This document shows positions 8,119 through 16,796 of a stretch of DNA of 64,000 bases, piece by piece. The stretch comes from Oscillospiraceae bacterium. Lineage in GTDB: Bacteria > Bacillota > Clostridia > Oscillospirales > Acutalibacteraceae. How positions within the stretch are numbered: the stretch's first letter is position 1; each line of letters opens with the position of its first letter. The stretch lies in the NCBI GenBank assembly GCA_029098185.1, contig JAQXNV010000022.1, forward strand, positions 1-64,000. The letters are read 5' to 3'. The translations under genes were made by a program, and so were the position numbers. Under the pieces are notes generated by a model. It did not search any database, was not told where the DNA came from, and saw only the letters and a list, made by a program, of their open reading frames with translations.

Positions 8119-8624
8119 AGATCGGAATTTATCCGGGCAGCTTTGATCCGGTGACAAAAGGCCATCTGGATATTATCAGCCGGGCGGAAAAGCTCTTTGA
8201 TAAGCTGATCGTTGCCGTCATGGTCAATCCGGACAAGCAGTCTACCTTTTCGGCGTCGGAGCGGGTAGAGATGCTGCGGCGGGCTACATCGTCGCTGCCC
8301 AATGTGGAGATCGATTCCTTTGACGGACTGCTGGCGGAATACGCCAAGATCTATCATGCCACCGCCATCGTAAAAGGATTGCGGGCGCTGTCCGACTTTG
8401 AGTATGAATTTCAAATGGCACTGACCAATCGGAAATTAAACGCAGATCTGGAAACGATCTTCCTGTCCACCAATGCGGAAAATATGTTTCTCAGCTCCAG
8501 CATGGTGAAGCAGGTGGCTCGATTCGGCGGTGATATTTCTCCCTTTGTGCCATCGTGCATCGCAAAGGACATTCAGCAGCGGCTGCTGCAGGAACGGGAA
8601 GCAAAACGGGAAAGCAACCAATAA
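8115..8624 (+). CDS. coaD: Phosphopantetheine adenylyltransferase
   Basis: A 169-residue enzyme that joins ATP and 4'-phosphopantetheine to form dephospho-CoA, the penultimate step of coenzyme A synthesis. The nucleotidyltransferase motif [14 protein letters not shown] (about residues 8-21) with its GH pair, [17 protein letters not shown] (about 86-102) and the late motif [15 protein letters not shown] (about 126-140) are all intact. The start is GTG at 8115 inside the rsmD stop, so it is likely co-translated with rsmD. Confidence 0.97.
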   Translation: MKIGIYPGSFDPVTKGHLDIISRAEKLFDKLIVAVMVNPDKQSTFSASERVEMLRRATSSLPNVEIDSFDGLLAEYAKIYHATAIVKGLRALSDFEYEFQMALTNRKLNADLETIFLSTNAENMFLSSSMVKQVARFGGDISPFVPSCIAKDIQQRLLQEREAKRESNQ

Positions 8625-8638
8625 GGAGGAAGACCAGG

Positions 8639-9109
8639 ATGAGCAATCGAAATGTAGATGAGCTGATGGAGGAATTATACAGCGTAGTAGAGCGTGCGTG
8701 GCATCTGCCGCTCAGCGGCGGCAAGGCCATGGTGGACGGCAGCGAGGTCAAGCAGCTTTTGGACGAGCTGCGGGACAACCTGCCCCAGGAAACACGGCAG
8801 GCCAGAGCCATTGTGGCCGACCGGAATCAGATCATTGCCGATGCAAAGCGAGAGGCAGAGGGGATCGTCCGTGCCGCTGAGGACCGGGCAAAGCGCATGG
8901 TTCAGCAGGATGCCATCACAAAGCAGGCCAGAGAACAGGCGGAAAGTATGCTGAATCAGGCCAGCAGCAAATCGAGAGAGCTCCGCAAGGCGACCAACGA
9001 ATATGTAGACGATCTGCTGCGCCGTGCCGACGACGCTTTGGCCGAAGGACTCACCGAGCTGCGCAAGACACGGCAGGGGATCAAAGCGACCCAGCACAAC
9101 GGCAAGTAA
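8639..9109 (+). CDS. Coiled-coil protein resembling ATP synthase stalk subunits
   Basis: A 156-residue, strongly charged, helical protein. Heptad-like Ala/Arg/Glu-rich sequence from about residue 40 to 150 predicts one long coiled coil; similar proteins are often auto-annotated as V-type ATPase subunit H-like or just ATPase in Clostridia, yet no catalytic ATPase motif is present. The ATG at 8639 follows AAGGAGGA, 14 bases after coaD, so it belongs to the rsmD-coaD operon. A terminator (9184-9216) ends the unit. A role in membrane-associated scaffolding is only a guess. Confidence 0.75.
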   Translation: MSNRNVDELMEELYSVVERAWHLPLSGGKAMVDGSEVKQLLDELRDNLPQETRQARAIVADRNQIIADAKREAEGIVRAAEDRAKRMVQQDAITKQAREQAESMLNQASSKSRELRKATNEYVDDLLRRADDALAEGLTELRKTRQGIKATQHNGK

Positions 9110-9183
9110 ACTATAGATTACGGACAGAGTTTTCCCCGGAGGAATCTTGAATTTTTCGTTAACTTTATAGCGCAAAACAGCTT

Positions 9184-9216
9184 AAACACCACAGGATATT
9201 GTGGTGTTTCTTTTTT
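9184..9216 (+). terminator. Intrinsic terminator closing the rsmD-coaD operon
   Basis: AAACACCACA (9184-9193) pairs perfectly with TGTGGTGTTT (9200-9209), loop GGATAT, then C and six T. Confidence 0.93.
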
Positions 9217-9293
9217 AAGGCCCATATGTTGATAGCTGTAAAAATCCTATTGGAAAATGGCGGAAAAAATGTCGAAACGAAAATAAAATAAGG

Positions 9294-9322
9294 TTGAAAT
9301 TATCCTTGTTTTATTATATAAT
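9294..9322 (+). promoter_or_regulatory. Promoter of the dcw (division/cell-wall) cluster
   Basis: TTGAAA (9294-9299), 17-bp spacer, perfect TATAAT (9317-9322). The start point should be near 9329, at the edge of the MraZ repeat array. Confidence 0.9.
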
Positions 9323-9330
9323 CAAAACAG

Positions 9331-9380
9331 AAAGTGGTGAGAAGTGGCAGAAAGTTCCACAAAGTGAAAGATGTGGTGGG
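9331..9380 (+). promoter_or_regulatory. MraZ operator: five 10-bp repeats
   Basis: Five decamers in exact register begin at 9331, 9341, 9351, 9361 and 9371: AAAGTGG, GAAGTGG, AAAGTTC, AAAGTGA and ATGTGG at their left ends. MraZ is known to bind helically phased short repeats of this type (AAAGTG-like in Mollicutes, TGGG-like in E. coli) and to repress its own operon. Lying just downstream of the start site, the array should block promoter clearance. The third repeat is the most degenerate. Confidence 0.8.
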
Positions 9381-9405
9381 GCTTTCCCAATTTTGAGGTG
9401 GCAGG

Positions 9406-9825
9406 ATGTTAATTGGTGAATATCAACATAATATCGATGCCAAGAATCGTGTCATTGTGCCTGCCAAGTTCCGGGAGGATCTGGGCAAGCGTTTTTATGT
9501 CACAAAGGGATTGGACGGTTGCCTCTTTGTCATTCCATCACAGGGCTGGGAGCAATTGCAGGAAAAGATCGCTGCCATGCCCATTTCTAAATCGAGGAGC
9601 CTCCAGCGCTTTTTCTTTGCCGGCGCGGCGGAGGTGGAGCCTGACAAACAGGGGCGCATCCTCATTCCCCAGAATCTGCGGGAATATGCCGGCCTGGAAA
9701 AAGATGTGACCTTTATCGGCACCTCTACCCGGGCGGAGATCTGGAGCACCGAGAACTGGAACCGGATCAACAGTGAGCTGACACAGGACAACATCGCCCA
9801 GGCGATGGATGCCCTTGATTTTTAA
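9406..9825 (+). CDS. mraZ: Transcriptional regulator MraZ
   Basis: A 139-residue protein with two SpoVT-AbrB-like (swapped-hairpin) DNA-binding repeats, starting MLIGEYQHNIDAKNRVIVPA; the second repeat contains DKQGRILIPQNLREYAGL (about residues 80-97). MraZ forms a ring-shaped oligomer that binds repeat DNA upstream of its own gene. The ATG at 9406 follows GAGGTGG. It is first in the dcw cluster and ends 12 bases before rsmH. The operator at 9331-9380 indicates autoregulation. Confidence 0.97.
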   Translation: MLIGEYQHNIDAKNRVIVPAKFREDLGKRFYVTKGLDGCLFVIPSQGWEQLQEKIAAMPISKSRSLQRFFFAGAAEVEPDKQGRILIPQNLREYAGLEKDVTFIGTSTRAEIWSTENWNRINSELTQDNIAQAMDALDF

Positions 9826-9837
9826 GGCGGTGGCAGA

Positions 9838-10764
9838 TTGGAGTTTCATCACAAGCCCGTTTTATTTGAAGAGACCATTGCGTCGCTGGACATCCAGCCT
9901 GACGGAAATTATATCGACGGCACAGCCGGTGGCGGCGGCCATTCGGAGGCCATCGCCCGCCGCTTAACGAGTGGCAGACTTCTTTCCATCGACCAGGACC
10001 CGGACGCGGTAGCGGCGGTGCGCCAGCGGCTTAGGGCGTACCCCTGTGTCACCGTGTATCACGGGGAGTTTTCCAACATGGCGCAGATCGCTAAGGCGTG
10101 CCAGATGGAACCGGTCAACGGCGTGCTTCTGGACATCGGCGTTTCCTCTCATCAATTGGACACGCCGGAACGGGGCTTTTCCTACCACTATGAAGCGCCG
10201 CGGGATATGCGCATGAGCCAGGAAGGCATAAGCGCCTATGACCTGGTCAATGAGCTGAGCTGGCAGGAGCTGGCCCAGATCATCAGCCGCTACGGCGAAG
10301 ACAAAAACGCGAAACGAATCGCCATGGGGATCGTCAAGGCCCGGGAAAACGGGCCCATCGAAACGACGACCCAGTTGGCGGAGATCATAAAAGCATCGGT
10401 GCCGGCGGCTGTCCGCAGGGAGCAGGGCCACCCGGCACGAAAGACCTTCCAGGCACTGCGCATCGCAGTCAACCAGGAGCTGGACCATCTGACGAAAGCG
10501 CTGGAAGCAGCCTTTTCGCTGCTTGCCCCCGGCGGTCGATTGGCGGTGATCACCTTCCATTCTCTGGAGGACCGCATCGTGAAGCAGACTATGCAGTCCT
10601 GGTGCAAAGGCTGTACCTGCCCGCCGGATTTCCCGGTGTGTGTGTGCGGCAATAAGCCTAAGGCATCCCTGCTGTATAAAAAAGGACTGGCGCCGTCTGA
10701 AGCGGAGCTGGAAGAAAACCCAAGGAGCCGCAGCGCAAGACTGCGCGTCTGTATCAAGCTGTGA
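9838..10764 (+). CDS. rsmH: 16S rRNA (cytosine(1402)-N(4))-methyltransferase RsmH
   Basis: A 308-residue methyltransferase (MraW) that adds the N4-methyl group of m4Cm1402 in the decoding centre. Motifs: HKPVLFEETI at the start, the S-adenosylmethionine loop DGTAGGGGHSEAIA (about residues 25-38), DIGVSSHQLD (about 100-109), and RLAVITFHSLEDRIVK (about 237-252). The start is TTG at 9838 after GGCGGTGG; no better ATG exists in frame. It follows mraZ directly, the classic arrangement, and is co-transcribed with the dcw genes. Confidence 0.97.
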   Translation: MEFHHKPVLFEETIASLDIQPDGNYIDGTAGGGGHSEAIARRLTSGRLLSIDQDPDAVAAVRQRLRAYPCVTVYHGEFSNMAQIAKACQMEPVNGVLLDIGVSSHQLDTPERGFSYHYEAPRDMRMSQEGISAYDLVNELSWQELAQIISRYGEDKNAKRIAMGIVKARENGPIETTTQLAEIIKASVPAAVRREQGHPARKTFQALRIAVNQELDHLTKALEAAFSLLAPGGRLAVITFHSLEDRIVKQTMQSWCKGCTCPPDFPVCVCGNKPKASLLYKKGLAPSEAELEENPRSRSARLRVCIKL

Positions 10765-10791
10765 GAACACATAGATTGGAGCGTGAAAGCG

Positions 10792-11325
10792 ATGGCAAAA
10801 CAGAATGAGAGCGGCGCATATGATTTTTCGCTGTTTGAGCCAAAAGCAGAGGCGCTTCCAGAGCCGTCTGCGCAGCCGGGGAGATCCGCTGAGCCGGAAC
10901 AGGAAAACAAGATCTTAGAGATGCCTAAGGAGCATATCGCCAAGATCTATCGCGTGCGCCGCCGGGTGCGAAACCGCAGTGCCGTAAAAAATGTGGCGCT
11001 GATCTTGGGCGGTGCGGCTATCTGGGTGCTGCTGGTGTTCGGTCTGGTCCGTCGGGCAGACCTGACGGAACAGACCGAAACGACCGCTAAGCAGTTGACC
11101 GAGGCGGAGAGCCTTTACACCCAGTATCAGATGAAGACCGACTCGCAGCTTTCGCCTACCGCTATTGAACAATATGCGGCGGACAAGCTGGGCATGACCA
11201 AGTCGGATCAAACACAGATGGAATACATCGAGTTGTCGTCGAAGGACAAGGGAGAAGTGATCCAGGCAGAGGACAGTAACTGGTTCGTTTCCGCGTGGAA
11301 CTTCATCGTCAACTTGTTGTCATAA
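10792..11325 (+). CDS. ftsL: Cell division protein FtsL-like
   Basis: A 177-residue bitopic membrane protein. Residues about 1-60 are a cytoplasmic, Pro/Glu-rich tail; one transmembrane helix follows the basic YRVRRRVRNRS stretch (VALILGGAAIWVLLVFGLV, about 67-85); then a short extracytoplasmic coiled coil (about 88-115) and a segment with PTAIEQYAADKLGMTK, the hallmark of FtsL/DivIC proteins. It would bridge FtsQ and DivIC at the septum and help activate FtsW and its transpeptidase. ATG at 10792 is preferred over GTG 10783 because GGAG (10778-10781) is then correctly spaced. The N-terminal tail is longer than average. Confidence 0.88.
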   Translation: MAKQNESGAYDFSLFEPKAEALPEPSAQPGRSAEPEQENKILEMPKEHIAKIYRVRRRVRNRSAVKNVALILGGAAIWVLLVFGLVRRADLTEQTETTAKQLTEAESLYTQYQMKTDSQLSPTAIEQYAADKLGMTKSDQTQMEYIELSSKDKGEVIQAEDSNWFVSAWNFIVNLLS

Positions 11326-11457
11326 GTTCAATATCATACCAGTAAATATTACTACGGAACTGCGGGTACAAGCGGCTGCGGCGGTGGAATACTGGTGTGT
11401 CGGAGGAGAGTTGAGCGCTGGTCTTGACTCTCATTTTTGTAAAGGGAGGAATGGAAC

Positions 11458-13743
11458 GTGGCCAAGGGACCTACAATAACCATGTGGCGCAGAGCGATGA
11501 TCGTTCTGATCGCCCTGACTGCCATTGGTTTTGGCGCGGTGGTATTCAGTCTGATCCGCATCCAGTTGGTGCAGGGGAATGACCTGAAGAAAGCCGCCAC
11601 GGATCAGCAGCTACAGGATACGCAGATCACCGCTAAACGGGGCACGATTTACGACTGCAACGGCAAGATCCTGGCCCAAAGCGCCAGTGTTTGGCGTGTG
11701 GTTCTGGAGCCCAAATACCTTTTGCCCGCTGAAAACGACAGCGAAAAAACATTGAAAAATAAAGAGGGCGCCCGGGAGAAGATCGTCACGGAGCTGGCAA
11801 AGATCCTGGACATCAAAGAGGAGGACATCCAGAAAAAAATTGATAAGGGCACCTATTACGAGATCCTCAAAGGCAAGGTGGAGACAGAGGAACGGGACCA
11901 GATCCTGCAACTGAAGGAAGAGCTGGTAGAAGAGTATAACCAGAGCAGCGGCATCCTGCTGGAATCGGACTACAAACGGTACTATCCTTACGGAACGCTG
12001 GCGTCCTCGGTGCTGGGTTTTGTGGGCAGCGACGGTCAGGGCCTTTCCGGACTGGAAGCCTACTATGACAGCTATCTGGCAGGTACCTCCGGCCGTCTGG
12101 TCAGCGTGAAAAATGCTGTGGGCACCGATATGCCCTTCCAGTACGATCAGATGGTGGACGCTGAGGACGGCTACAGCTTGAAGCTGACGCTGGATGAGAC
12201 CATCCAGCATATCCTGGAAAAATATCTGGACGAAGGCGTGGCCAATAATAACGTCCACAACCGGGCAACGGCCATCTGTATGAACGTTAAGACCGGCGCG
12301 ATTTTGGGATTGGCTGTTTCCGGCGACTACGATCCCAACGACCCTTATACCATTACGGATGACGAAGCCATCGCGGAGATCGAGAAGCTGCCGGAAAATG
12401 AGCGCCAGCAGGCCGAGTCCGATGCACTTCAGGCCCAGTGGCGCAATAAGGCCGTCAGCGATACCTACTATCCCGGTTCTGTCTTTAAGATGGTAACGCT
12501 GTCGTCAGCCTTTGAAGAAAATCTGGTAAAGGAAAACGACACCTTTACTTGCAACGGCTATACCCAGGTAGAGGATCGAAAGATCAACTGCTGGCAGACT
12601 GGCGGCCACGGCACAGAGACGGTGGAGGAGGGTCTCATGAACTCCTGTAACCCGATGTTCATGTGGCTGGGCTTCCAGTTGGGTAAAGAAAACTTCATGG
12701 ATTATTTCGATGGCTTCGGCTTTACGGAAAAAACCGGCATCGACCTGCCCGGCGAATCAGACAGCATCTATAAGGGCGCCGATAAGATGAACAGCGTAGA
12801 CTTAGCTGTTTATTCCTTCGGCCAGAACTTCTCCATCACGCCGATCCAGATGGTCACCGCCTGTTCGGCCATTGCCAATGGCGGCTATCTGGTACAGCCT
12901 TACGTTGTGGCACAGGTCATGGACAGCGACGGCAATATCGTGAAAACGACAGAAACGACCGTAAAACGGCAGGCCATCTCTACAGAGACCGCCAAGCGTG
13001 TGGCAAAGATCATGAACCGCAACGCCACCGAGGGTACTGCGAAAAACGGGTATGTTGCCGGCTATCGCATCTGCGGCAAGACCGGTACTTCCGAAAAGGT
13101 GGCAAAGTATTGGTCCGAGGGCGGTAGTGCCAAAGGCGCCGTCATGCAGTATATCGCATCCTACTGTGGCTTTGCGCCGCTGGAGGATCCGGAAGTCGCT
13201 TTGTTGGTATTCTTTGATGAACCGGATGTCTCCGGCAACTTCTACGGCAGCGCCGTAGCCGGACCGGTCTTTGCCAACATGATGAGCGAGATCCTGCCGT
13301 ATCTGGGCGTAGAACCCCAGTATACGGAAAGCGAAGCCGAGGGCTTAGATACCACAGCGCCGATCGCTGTAGGCGAGAGCTTGTCCAGCGCCCAGACAAA
13401 GATCACCAATGCCGAGCTGAACTATGAGGTCTACGGCTCCGGCGATACGGTCTTGGCCCAGTCACCGGAACCAGGGGTAGCCATTCCCAGCGGCGGCACA
13501 GTCGTGCTGTTTACCGATGAGGAAAGCCAGAAGGAAACCGTTGAGGTTCCCGATCTGGTGGGGCTGTCTTACGGCGAAGCCAACGATGTGGCGGTTTCCA
13601 ACGGGCTGCAGATCAAGGTGACCGGTGTTTCGGCCAGCAGCGGCAACGCTGTTTCCAGTGCCCAAAGCATCGCCAAGGGGCAAAAGGTGAAACCGGGTAC
13701 GGTAGTCACGGTGAACTTTATTACGAAAGACACGGTGCAGTGA
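11458..13743 (+). CDS. ftsI: Septal peptidoglycan transpeptidase with two PASTA domains (PBP2B/SpoVD type)
   Basis: A 761-residue class B penicillin-binding protein that crosslinks septal (or, for SpoVD, spore cortex) peptidoglycan. One N-terminal membrane helix (about residues 12-32), a dimerisation/pedestal domain with RGTIYDCNGKILAQS (about 61-75), a transpeptidase domain carrying the active-site SVFK (about 341-344), SCN (about 398-400) and KTGTS (about 541-545), then two PASTA repeats from about residue 636 to the end. Two PASTA modules fit vegetative PBP2B; the neighbourhood also fits SpoVD. The GTG start at 11458 follows AAAGGGAGG. The gap of 132 bases before it shows no promoter. Confidence 0.95.
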   Translation: MAKGPTITMWRRAMIVLIALTAIGFGAVVFSLIRIQLVQGNDLKKAATDQQLQDTQITAKRGTIYDCNGKILAQSASVWRVVLEPKYLLPAENDSEKTLKNKEGAREKIVTELAKILDIKEEDIQKKIDKGTYYEILKGKVETEERDQILQLKEELVEEYNQSSGILLESDYKRYYPYGTLASSVLGFVGSDGQGLSGLEAYYDSYLAGTSGRLVSVKNAVGTDMPFQYDQMVDAEDGYSLKLTLDETIQHILEKYLDEGVANNNVHNRATAICMNVKTGAILGLAVSGDYDPNDPYTITDDEAIAEIEKLPENERQQAESDALQAQWRNKAVSDTYYPGSVFKMVTLSSAFEENLVKENDTFTCNGYTQVEDRKINCWQTGGHGTETVEEGLMNSCNPMFMWLGFQLGKENFMDYFDGFGFTEKTGIDLPGESDSIYKGADKMNSVDLAVYSFGQNFSITPIQMVTACSAIANGGYLVQPYVVAQVMDSDGNIVKTTETTVKRQAISTETAKRVAKIMNRNATEGTAKNGYVAGYRICGKTGTSEKVAKYWSEGGSAKGAVMQYIASYCGFAPLEDPEVALLVFFDEPDVSGNFYGSAVAGPVFANMMSEILPYLGVEPQYTESEAEGLDTTAPIAVGESLSSAQTKITNAELNYEVYGSGDTVLAQSPEPGVAIPSGGTVVLFTDEESQKETVEVPDLVGLSYGEANDVAVSNGLQIKVTGVSASSGNAVSSAQSIAKGQKVKPGTVVTVNFITKDTVQ

Positions 13744-13805
13744 TGCTGCATATGGTAGAGAAAAAGCGAACACGTTTCGCAAATCAACAATTCGGAGATG
13801 AGCCT

Positions 13806-14366
13806 ATGGATCTTCAGATGTTCCGAGACAGAAGGATTAGGAAAGTGATCGCAGTAACAGACGATATTTTGGAGCAGGACGAAAACCATATTACGTTAAC
13901 TGTCCTGCGTCAGATCCTTGCCCACTGCGGCATGGGAGAGCGATATTGTGTGCTGCCTGTATCAGAGCTTTCGTCTCTGACGGGCCGATGGATGCCCTAT
14001 CTTTTGGTGGAGAGCAGCCCGTGTCAGGAGCAGGGACTGCCGTGTTTCTCCCTCTGCGTCAGCGATTATGACAGCGTGCGGGGAGGAGCAGAGCGGCCTC
14101 GGGCGACTTATTCGCTGGAGGCGGAAAACGCTGATTTTGCAGCCCGTAATGTCCGGCGTCTGCGGGACGCGGGATATACCTTTGACCTGGTGGGGCTGGG
14201 CATTATCGGCCGCATTCATACCATCAGCGACAGCGCTGCCATTTTGCGGCCCACTTTGATCGCGGCGTCGGCAGCACTGTCCTGCGGTGTTTCCTTTGCG
14301 GATGTTGTGGAGGTGCTCAACGGGATTTCGACGATGCTGTTGCATGACCATCGCATGGCCCGCTGA
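13806..14366 (+). CDS. Degenerate Mur-ligase-like protein lacking the ATP-binding loop
   Basis: An intact 186-residue frame in the position where Clostridia usually encode MurE or MurF. It resembles a shrunken central domain of a Mur ligase: KVIAVT (about residues 11-16) then TVLRQILAHCGMG aligns by eye with the strand and helix around the family's GTNGKTT loop, but the loop itself is replaced by DDILEQDENHIT; LLVESS (about 61-66) sits where MurE has EVSS; ADFAARNVRRL and IAASAALSCGVSFADVVEVL (about 103-170) match the end of the central domain. The UDP-binding N-terminal and the C-terminal ligase domains are missing, so it cannot be an active ligase. ATG 13806 follows GGAG; earlier starts at 13740/13743 overlap ftsI. 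It could be a pseudoenzyme or a decaying relic. Confidence 0.6.
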   Translation: MDLQMFRDRRIRKVIAVTDDILEQDENHITLTVLRQILAHCGMGERYCVLPVSELSSLTGRWMPYLLVESSPCQEQGLPCFSLCVSDYDSVRGGAERPRATYSLEAENADFAARNVRRLRDAGYTFDLVGLGIIGRIHTISDSAAILRPTLIAASAALSCGVSFADVVEVLNGISTMLLHDHRMAR

Positions 14367-14422
14367 ACAAAACGAAAAAGTAATGGCTTCCATGGGGGAA
14401 GCGAAAAAAGGTGGAACGATTC

Positions 14423-15448
14423 ATGATAGGGATTTGGACTGTGCTGTCCGCGGTAATCGCCTTTGGCGTGACAGCATTGTTGGGAATTTGGTTTATTCCC
14501 TTTTTAAAGCGCATTAAATTTGGCCAGACCATTCGGGAAGAAGGGCCCAAATGGCACGCCAGCAAAGATGGTACGCCGACTATGGGTGGTATCCTATTTA
14601 TCATCGGTACGTCTTTGGCGGTGGTCATCTGTCTGCCGCTGCTATATGTCACCCAGAGTGCCGGTAATTCTTTGGGTGTGGGCGAGCCGCACCTGATGAT
14701 GGTTAAGGTCGTTGGCGGCGCGCTGATGGCACTTGCCTTTGGCGCCATCGGCTTTATTGATGACTACATTAAAGTGGTGAAGAAACGGAACCTGGGCTTG
14801 ACTGCGCCGCAGAAGCTGCTGCTGCAATTTCTGGTGGCGGCAGCTTATCTAGCCTCCATCATTCTGGCCGGCGGAGACTCCAGCACCTATATCCCCTTTG
14901 TCGGCAGCGTCAACCTGGGGATCTTTTACTGGATCTTAGCGCTGCTGGTCATTGTGGGCATGGTCAATGCCGTCAACTTTACCGATGGCATCGACGGCCT
15001 CAACGGATCGGTGACATTCTTTGTCAGCATCTTCTTTATGCTCATTGCCGGCTTCATGATGTCCAGCGGCATGGGCGTTTACGCCGCGGCCATTGCCGGT
15101 GGCTGCATGGGCTTCTTACTGTGGAACTTCAACCCGGCAAAGGTGTTCATGGGCGATACGGGTTCCCTGTTTTTGGGCGGCGCCGTCTGCGCCATGGCCT
15201 TTGGCCTCAATGTGCCGATCCTGCTGCTGCCCCTGGGCATCGTGTACATTATGGAGATCTTGTCCGTTGTGCTGCAGGTAACGTATTTTAAGCTGACCCA
15301 CGGCAAACGGCTGTTTAAGATGAGCCCGATCCACCATCACTTTGAGATGTGCGGCTGGGGCGAGATGAAGATCTGCGTGGTTGCCAGCGGCATCACGATC
15401 TTGATGGGCATCGTGTGTGTCCTGCTGACGCTGTTCGGCATTGTATGA
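14423..15448 (+). CDS. mraY: Phospho-N-acetylmuramoyl-pentapeptide-transferase
   Basis: A 341-residue integral membrane enzyme with about ten hydrophobic segments that moves phospho-MurNAc-pentapeptide onto undecaprenyl phosphate to make lipid I. Conserved features: PTMGGILF (about residues 52-59), the acidic pair GFIDDYIKV (about 111-119), NAVNFTDGIDGLNG (about 182-195), FMGDTGSLFLG (about 242-252) and the histidine triad SPIHHHFE (about 296-303). ATG 14423 is chosen because AAGGTGG ends 8 bases before it; the GTG at 14411 lies within that site. Next downstream is ftsW; murD, which often sits between them, is missing. Confidence 0.97.
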   Translation: MIGIWTVLSAVIAFGVTALLGIWFIPFLKRIKFGQTIREEGPKWHASKDGTPTMGGILFIIGTSLAVVICLPLLYVTQSAGNSLGVGEPHLMMVKVVGGALMALAFGAIGFIDDYIKVVKKRNLGLTAPQKLLLQFLVAAAYLASIILAGGDSSTYIPFVGSVNLGIFYWILALLVIVGMVNAVNFTDGIDGLNGSVTFFVSIFFMLIAGFMMSSGMGVYAAAIAGGCMGFLLWNFNPAKVFMGDTGSLFLGGAVCAMAFGLNVPILLLPLGIVYIMEILSVVLQVTYFKLTHGKRLFKMSPIHHHFEMCGWGEMKICVVASGITILMGIVCVLLTLFGIV

Positions 15449-15490
15449 TGACAGAGCGGAAAAAAGCGCAAATAGAAAGGAGGCGGAACT

Positions 15491-16741
15491 ATGGCAGAGA
15501 AACGGAAAAAAACGGCAGCAAAAGCGCCGTCTAAGCGGCCGCCGCAGCAAAAAAAGCAGCCGCGGAACAAAAATGAAAAATACCAGTATAACAGTGACGG
15601 TACCGTAACAAGGCTGGTCAAGAAAAAAGAGCGGCTGTTTGGCGTGCGTGCCGGATTGGATCTGCCGTTTCTGCTCCTGACCATTACACTGGTCATCATC
15701 GGCCTGATCATGATGTTCTCGGCCAGCTATTATTATGCGTATCACAACGAGGGCAGCAGTTTTTATTACATCATCCGCCAGGGCATCTTTGCGATCCTGG
15801 GATTGGCGCTGATGTTTGGCATTTCCTTTGTGGACTACCATATTCTCCACCGGCTTACCATCCCTATTTTGGTGCTGTCGTGGCTGCTGCTGATCATCGT
15901 GCGTATCCTGCCGGCGACGGAAGGCGTTCACCGCTGGATCAGTCTGGGCCTGTTTGGCTTTCAGCCGTCGGAGATCGCTAAGTTTGCCATCGTGCTGTGG
16001 TTCGCCCACTATATTTCGAAGCATTTCACCCAGATGAAAACCTTTAAATATGGCGTGCTGCCCAACATTTTCGTGCTGGGGCTGACGGCGTTTCTCATCG
16101 TCATCGAGCCACACTTTTCCGCAACCATCATCGTCCTGCTGCTGGCCGGTATCATGCTGTTTGTCGGCGGCGTGCAAAAGCGTTGGTTCGCCATTGCCCT
16201 GATCTTTCTGGCGCTGGCGGCAACGTGTTTGCTCCTCTTTACCGACAGCTATGCCGGCGGCCGTGTCCAGGGCTGGCTGAACCCCTTTAATACAGAGCTT
16301 TGGCAGGATACCTGGCAGACGAGAAACTCGCTCTACGCCATCGGTTCCGGTGGCTTCTTCGGTTTGGGCCTTGGCCAGTCCCGGCAGAAATATCTATGGC
16401 TGCCAGAGCCGCAGAACGACTTCATCTTCGCCATCGTCTGCGAAGAGCTGGGCTTCGTCGGCGCTATGGTCGTGATTCTGCTGTTTGTGCTGCTGGTATG
16501 GCGCGGCGTGCGCATCGCACTGAAAGCAAAAGATAAATTCGGTATGCTCCTGGGCGTCGGTCTCAGCTTGCAGGTCGGCATTCAGGTGGCGCTGAATATC
16601 GCCGTTGTAACGAACACGATTCCCAATACCGGCATCAGCTTGCCGTTTTTCAGTTACGGCGGTACGTCTCTGATTATCCTTCTGGCCCAGATGGGCGTCA
16701 TCTTGTCCATTTCCCGAACATCTTCCATTGAAAAGGTGTAG
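15491..16741 (+). CDS. ftsW: Septal lipid II polymerase FtsW (SEDS family)
   Basis: A 416-residue SEDS glycosyltransferase with about ten transmembrane helices, polymerising lipid II together with the class B PBP encoded upstream. The first 50 or so residues are a Lys/Gln/Pro-rich cytoplasmic tail, unusually basic for the family. Recognisable segments are IMMFSASYYYAY (about residues 75-86), HRWISLGLFGFQPSEIAKF (about 145-163), RQKYLWLPEPQNDFIFAI, and the C-terminal SLPFFSYGGTSLI. The ATG at 15491 follows AAAGGAGGCGG. SpoVE, the sporulation paralogue, cannot be excluded by sequence alone. Confidence 0.94.
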   Translation: MAEKRKKTAAKAPSKRPPQQKKQPRNKNEKYQYNSDGTVTRLVKKKERLFGVRAGLDLPFLLLTITLVIIGLIMMFSASYYYAYHNEGSSFYYIIRQGIFAILGLALMFGISFVDYHILHRLTIPILVLSWLLLIIVRILPATEGVHRWISLGLFGFQPSEIAKFAIVLWFAHYISKHFTQMKTFKYGVLPNIFVLGLTAFLIVIEPHFSATIIVLLLAGIMLFVGGVQKRWFAIALIFLALAATCLLLFTDSYAGGRVQGWLNPFNTELWQDTWQTRNSLYAIGSGGFFGLGLGQSRQKYLWLPEPQNDFIFAIVCEELGFVGAMVVILLFVLLVWRGVRIALKAKDKFGMLLGVGLSLQVGIQVALNIAVVTNTIPNTGISLPFFSYGGTSLIILLAQMGVILSISRTSSIEKV

Positions 16742-16796
16742 GGAAGTACTTTCTATCAAAAATAGCGCTCCGGCGCATTCCGAAAGGATGAGGATT

